Shown in pieces: positions 59,599 to 64,000 of a stretch of 64,000 nucleotides of DNA. Position numbers and translations under genes: made by a program. This DNA comes from Takifugu bimaculatus (lineage: Eukaryota > Chordata > Actinopteri > Tetraodontiformes > Tetraodontidae): positions 7,229,391 to 7,293,390 of the forward strand of contig CP034996.1 in NCBI GenBank assembly GCA_004026145.2, read 5' to 3'. The notes below the pieces were generated by a model. It did no database searches, was not told the origin of the DNA, and was given only the letters and a program-made list of their open reading frames with translations. The first letter of the stretch is position 1, and the number at the start of each line of letters is the position of its first letter.

Positions 59599-61077
59599 TC
59601 AACGGGCGCCTCCGGGCGTCCTTCCAGGCTTCTCCGGGTGGGCATGGTAGAAATCGCGGAGGAGGCTGGTATCCAAAATGAACTGGCGGGGAACCCACGA
59701 TCGCTCCTCCGGACCATACCCCTCCCAGTCGACTAGGAACTGGAAGCCACGGCCTCGTCGGCTGACGTCCAGGATACTCCGGACCGTATAGGCAGGGCCT
59801 CCGTCCACAATGCGGGGAGGAGGTGGAGGGTCAGACGGGGGAACCAGATCCGACTCTGCAACAGGCTTTACCTTGGAAACATGGAAGATGGGGTGTATCC
59901 TCAACGCTGGGGGAAGCTTCAGGCGGACGGCTGCAGGGTTCACCAGCCGATCCACCTCAAAGGGACCCACGAAGCGAGGAGCCAGCTTCCGAGACCCGAC
60001 CTGGAGTGGAAGGTCCTTGGTGGACAACCAGACCTTCTGACCTGGTTGATAGGAGGGGGCTGGCGTCCGGTGTCGATTGGCCTGCAGTTGGGATCGACGA
60101 GAAATCCGCAGTAGAGTCGAACGGACCTGCCTCCACACCCTCCTGCAACGGCGAATGTTGGCCTGCACTGACGGAACAGCAACCTCCTCCTCCTGCCCCT
60201 CAAACAATGGAGGCTGGTAGCCCAGGGAAGCCATGAAGGGAGACAGACCAGTGGAGGCAGAAACCAAGGAGTTGTGGGCGTACTCCACCCATGGCAGGTA
60301 GGTGCTCCAGGAGGATGGGTCTTGGGCTGCCACACACCTTAGGGCGTCCTCCAGGCTCTGGTTGGTTCTCTCGGCCTGCCCGTTGGCCTGTGGGTGGTAC
60401 CCTGACTTAAGACTGACCGAGGCTCCCAGCGCCGAGCAAAAGGACCTCCAAACCTGTGAGCAGAACTGTGGGCCCCGATCCGAAACTATGTCTGTAGGTA
60501 ATCCGTGGAGGCGGAACACATGCTGGACCAGGAGCTCTCCAGTCTCAGCTGCCGACGGGAGCTTGGGTAGGGGAATAAAGTTGGCTGACTTAGAGAAACG
60601 ATCGACCACGGTGAGAACGACTTCATGACCCTGGGAAGGAGGGAGGCCGGTGATGAAGTCCACTGCTATATGTGACCACGGTCGTCGAGGAATCTCCAGG
60701 GGCTGAAGGAGTCCTGCCGGTGGCTGATGGGAGGCCTTCCCCCTAGAACACACCGGGCAGGCAGCTATGTAGTCCTTGGTGTCCCGGGCCATGGAGGGCC
60801 ACCAGAAACGCTGCCGGAGGAAGTGTAACGAGCGGTTGACTCCTGGATGACAGGTTAATCTCGACGAATGGGCCCAGTGCAGCACCTCTGAGCGCACCGC
60901 CACCGGGACGAACAACCGGTTTGGAGGACATCCCCCAGGATCCGGAGCAGATTGCTGGGCTTCGCGGACCCTCTCCTCTACCTGCCAGGATGCAGCCCCC
61001 AGGATGCAGGAGAGGGGTAATATAGGGGTCCGGGTCCATCTCCCCAGGCTCGGAGGCGAACTGACGGGACAGAGCAT
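59599..61077 (-). pseudogene. Ty3/gypsy integrase with chromodomain
   Basis: The 492-codon frame has the HHCC zinc-binding region (HSSRLTCHPGVNRSLHFL, then CPVCSRGK) and the catalytic core with D (AVDFITGLPPS), D (VSDRGPQFCSQVW) and E (NGQAERTNQSLEDALR). The GPY/F-type region (FVGPFEVDRLVNPAAVRLKL) comes next, and a C-terminal chromodomain (YTVRSILDVS, FLVDWEGYGPEERSWVP) closes the frame. The chromodomain places it in the chromovirus branch, where it can direct integration to marked chromatin. The first residues are not native, because this frame is joined to the RT frame by a frameshift. Confidence 0.85.
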
Positions 61078-61969
61078 CGGGTTTCAGGTTACGTGATCCA
61101 GGACGGTAAGTAAGAGTGAACCGAAACCTCCCTAAGAATAGAGCCCACCGAGCCTGCCGGGAATTAAGCCTCTTGGCGTTCCGGAGGTATGTGAGGTTTT
61201 TGTGGTCTGTCCATACGATAAAAGGCTGGGTGGCGCCCTCCAGCCAATGCCTCCACTCCTGGAGCGCCAGGACCACGGCCAGAAGCTCCTTATTTCCCAC
61301 GTCATAATTCCGTTCTGCGGGTGAGAGCCGATGACTAAAAAAGGCACACGGATGGAGCTTCTGGTCCTCCCCGCTCCTTTGGGACAGGACGGCCCCAACT
61401 CCCACATCTGAAGCGTCCACCTCAACCACGAACTGCCGACTGGGGTCGGGGTGAGTGAGAATGGGCGATGACGAGAACAGGCCCTTCAGTCTGTTGAAAG
61501 CAGTTTCGGCCTCGGGAGTCCAGCGGAAGCTTAGTAGGGTGGAAGTGAGCCTGGTGAGCGGAGCGGCCACCTTGCTGTAGTCGCGGATGAAGCGACGGTA
61601 GAAATTAGCGAAGCCCAGGAACTGCTGCAACTGCTTACGGGAGGAAGGAGTTGGCCATTCCATTACTGCCCTCACCTTGGCTGGGTTTGGTGAAAGCTGT
61701 CCCCGCGCCACCACGAAGCCCAGGAAAGAGATGGAGGTGGTGTGGAATTCACATTTCTCAGCCTTAACAAAAAGTCGGTTCTCCAGGAGCCATTGGAGAA
61801 CGAGCCGGACATGCTCCTCCTCAGACTCGGAAAAGATCAAGATGTCATCTAGGTACACAAAGATGAACTTATTCAACATGTCCCGGAGCACGTCATTAAT
61901 AAGGGCCTGAAACACGGCGGGAGCATTGGTGAGTCCAAACGGCATCACAAGATACTCGAAATGGCCCAA
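60743..61969 (-). pseudogene. Ty3/gypsy RT and RNase H
   Basis: The 408-codon frame starts inside RT (FEYLVMPFGLTNAPAVFQ), with the catalytic YLDDILIFS at about residue 39. The connection region (LGFANFYRRFIRDYSKVAA) and RNase H (FVVEVDASDVGVGAVLSQ, WTDHKNLTYLRNAKRLN) follow. After about residue 300 the frame drifts out of the true coding frame, which continues in the integrase frame. It therefore encodes most of an active-looking RT/RNase H but lacks the RT N-terminus. Confidence 0.85.
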
Positions 61970-61983
61970 AGGGGTGTTGAAGG

Positions 61984-62874
61984 CATTTCCATTCCGTTCT
62001 GTCTTGGTTTACTTGGTTTGAGCATTTCACCACTTTTACCATAGCTTATTGGAATACATTGTAGCCGACATGCACGGCATGGCCTACCAGCATTTATGTT
62101 TTATTTTATTCATTTCCACCCAAGTAAACAACGCACGTCATATTGCCTCACCGTATGACCTCCCGTCTGTTTAACATTGCCCAAAGAATCACACTCACAC
62201 TATGGCTGTTTAAAAGCATCAAGGTTTATTTGTTTGTCATTTATCAAAAGCACCAATATTTCAATAGCTCACCAGCAGGACATACTTCCTGGTTCGGGGA
62301 AACCGATGGACTGTTCAATGATTGTATATATGGAGGGGTTTCGCGGGGTGCTACGGCACAATCTATTTTAGCGGGGGTGTTTTAAAAGAGTAAGTTGAAC
62401 ATGTATTTTACTATGCACTGGGTGGTTTTGATGGTGGACATTTGTTTTGGACATTTTACGCATATTTTGTATTTTCTTTTTGGTTATTGTTTTGAATTTC
62501 GACATGTATTAGTTAGCGTAATAATTTTGATAAATGGTTTAACCTGTGGGAGGGGCTACAGGTATAAAAGCCCTGTAGTAGGCCCCAGACGGGTTTCTTC
62601 TTTTTGATTAGTGAGTGGTCGGTTGGGGGTTGTTGAGTTGGTTGGTCGTTGCTTTGAAAAAAAGGAAATTGATGGGAAAAGAGTTAAAGTTGTGGTGGAT
62701 AAAAGTGTGCAGGGTCTGTAAGGTATCCTGTGGATTTAGCCTGGCATCTTTCGGAGCCACAGCACTGTAAATATTTGCACCCTTTTTGAAACATAGAAAA
62801 ATTAAGTCTATTTTTGGAAAAAAAGGAACGTCCATCTCCCTTTGTCTCCTCCACCGCCGATCATCCTTGCGACA
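61984..62874 (+). mobile_element. Solo LTR, duplicated copy missing its first 47 bases
   Basis: The same LTR as at 54.8-55.7 kb, starting within U3 at catttccattcc and fused to Ty3 pol. TATAAAA is at 62,564-62,570. It is followed by the same CTACC and LINE tail, so this copy arose by DNA duplication and not by a new insertion. Confidence 0.85.
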
Positions 62875-63036
62875 CTACCGCTGTCACGTGCGATTTCCCC
62901 GATGTGGGATCAATAAAGTCTTTTATCCTGATCCTTACTTACACCTTTTTAAAGCCAACAAGTGTTTTTCAGGACAATAGAGTAGAAACAATAGAATGTC
63001 TTGGTCGGAGCTCAGGATCAGAATTATTTCGTCTCT

Positions 63037-63785
63037 TTATCTTCCAAAGAAGAACTTCTTTAGACTGAATTTCGGCTTTTGTTTCTTCTTTTGTTTCTTG
63101 TCACGGAGGAGTTGCTGCAAAGACAAAGATCATTTATTAGATTAAAGAATGTGACATCAGTCAGAAGTCAGAAACACAGAAGGAGGTGGAGGCAGCTCAC
63201 CTGCAGCTGGACGATTCTCCCGGACAGGAGTTGGATCTCCTTCCTGTTGGAGGTCTCCTTTTCCTCCGAGATCCTTTCATGGTCCCAGAACATCTCCTCC
63301 AGCTTCCTCTGGGTCTCAGTCCAGATCATTTCATACTTTGTGAGGTCGGACACCATCTGTTTGGTCTTGAGCTGAGTCTGGTGTCTCAGCTCCTGATCAG
63401 CCAGCTTTTTGCAGCATTGTTCTTGGAGACGGGCACATTTTTCTTCTGCCTGCTTTAGTGCCGCCTGCGTGCTGCTCAGCAGGGCCAAGGTGTCTGCGTG
63501 ATCCTCAGCAAGCGTTCTCCTTTCCTGCTCGACCCTGGATATCTGCTGGTCTTTTCCCACCAGAAGTCCCTTCAGGTCCCTGATCTCTTGCCGCCAGCTC
63601 TCTTCTGATGGCTGCATTCTTTGGGAGCTCCTGCACTCCTGCAGAGATTCTCCTCGGTTCTCCTCCTTCAGCTGCTGAGGCTTCCAAGGCTGCGGCTCCT
63701 TCTTGGACACGGGGCCCAGCCTGGCTTCATTCCTGCAGCTCTGTCCTCTGGATTTCCTGACATCATCCAGAGCTCTGGAAAACAA
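63037..63785 (-). CDS. Second copy of the coiled-coil gene (last two exons; continues beyond the window)
   Basis: Exons at 63,037-63,114 and 63,201-63,785 are identical in protein and splice sites to those at 55.9-56.6 kb. The candidate first exon would lie at about 64,133-64,162, outside the window. Because the whole locus is copied with its intron, it is a DNA-level duplicate. Both copies have intact frames. Confidence 0.55.
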
Positions 63786-64000
63786 CTGAGTGAAGAAGCA
63801 CAATGACAATTTACAATAAATGCACTGTTAAATCCCCAGAATTCAATGACGTCTGTACTTCAATGGAATATAAAGGGAAATGCTCCAATGCATGTCTGGA
63901 TTTTATTGACTTATATTTTGAGATCATTCTTACGGAGATCAGTAAGTATTAAGTAAATCAAATATATTATAGCGATGGAAACATACGCTATTGCTTTCAA

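Larger units (their letters stand above)
59582..61983 (-). mobile_element. Ty3/gypsy chromovirus pol, 5' truncated at a duplication junction
   Basis: The internal region covers RT, RNase H, integrase and chromodomain on the minus strand. It is cut at 61,983, just upstream of the RT block that precedes the YLDD motif, where the duplicated LTR sequence begins. Gag, protease and the 5' LTR are absent. Except for one frameshift near 61,000-61,080 the coding is well preserved, suggesting a young insertion. Confidence 0.85.
61984..64000. repeat. Direct duplication of 54,832-56,855
   Basis: From 61,984 the sequence repeats 54,832 onward to the window end. By eye I find only two differences, a 6-bp deletion (in cacatacaccac) and a 1-bp deletion (cactgg to cacgg), both within the first 120 bases. 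All later frames are identical. The offset is 7152 bases at the start and 7145 at the end. It is therefore consistent with a tandem duplication of a unit of about 7.15 kb that begins inside the LTR and ends inside the Ty3 pol. Two bases (gc) are shared at the junction. Confidence 0.9.

Noticed and set aside
59810..60628. Plus-strand frames of up to 137 codons opposite the integrase
   Set aside because: Shadows of the minus-strand pol coding in GC-rich sequence.
1..64000. CRISPR arrays, bacterial operons or phage-like systems
   Set aside because: No regularly spaced repeats, no ribosome binding sites, and spliced genes plus eukaryotic transposons throughout.

Overview
The window looks like repeat-rich, mostly noncoding DNA from a teleost (ray-finned) fish nuclear genome. 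The basis is its transposable elements: CR1/L2-type LINEs, a Rex1-like LINE, a Penelope-like element, a DIRS-like remnant, a Gmr1-like Ty3/gypsy element with a SCAN-like capsid domain, a chromodomain Ty3/gypsy element, pogo/Tigger-like and hAT elements, and tRNA-derived SINEs, together with eukaryotic splice sites and AATAAA signals. There are no operons, ribosome binding sites, CRISPR arrays, rRNA genes or convincing tRNA genes.

Layout. 1-9 kb: mostly anonymous AT-rich DNA, with a 3' L2 fragment (4.87-5.69 kb), a near-perfect palindrome (6.14-6.28 kb), a SINE, and a decayed multi-exon gene (6.79-8.7 kb). 9-11.3 kb: a long minus-strand L2 copy. 12.8-15.5 kb: a DIRS-like RT remnant and a LINE with an endonuclease region. 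17-28 kb: two pogo-like elements in opposite orientation, a second L2 copy split by a hAT element with a perfect 8-bp target duplication, a 530-bp TA-flanked MITE, and a hAT transposase remnant. 29.77-31.45 kb: the best host-gene candidate, two exons whose phases join exactly into 304 codons for an unrecognised basic nuclear-type protein. 32-37 kb: LINE remnants, an LTR-like block with a minisatellite, a Ty3/gypsy gag fragment, an L2 tail, and a Rex1-like LINE with a 323-codon open frame. 42.4-43.9 kb: a Penelope-like element. 45.8-46.5 kb: a solo LTR. 48.4-51.2 kb: the Gmr1-like element.

53-64 kb is the most structured part. One minus-strand L2 (53.39-59.16 kb) is split by about 2.87 kb of foreign DNA. 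That insert holds a LINE tail, a solo LTR (related to the one at 45.8 kb, with its own 5-bp duplication), and a small minus-strand coiled-coil gene of two or three exons. A Ty3/gypsy chromovirus sits at the 5' side of this L2. Its pol is cut at 61,983, and the sequence then repeats 54,832 onward almost identically to the window end. This fits a tandem duplication of about 7.15 kb, or an assembly duplication.

Most open frames belong to transposons. Host coding candidates are the 29.8-31.4 kb gene, the duplicated coiled-coil gene, and weaker single-exon candidates. Clade names come from reading motifs by eye and have not been checked by database search.
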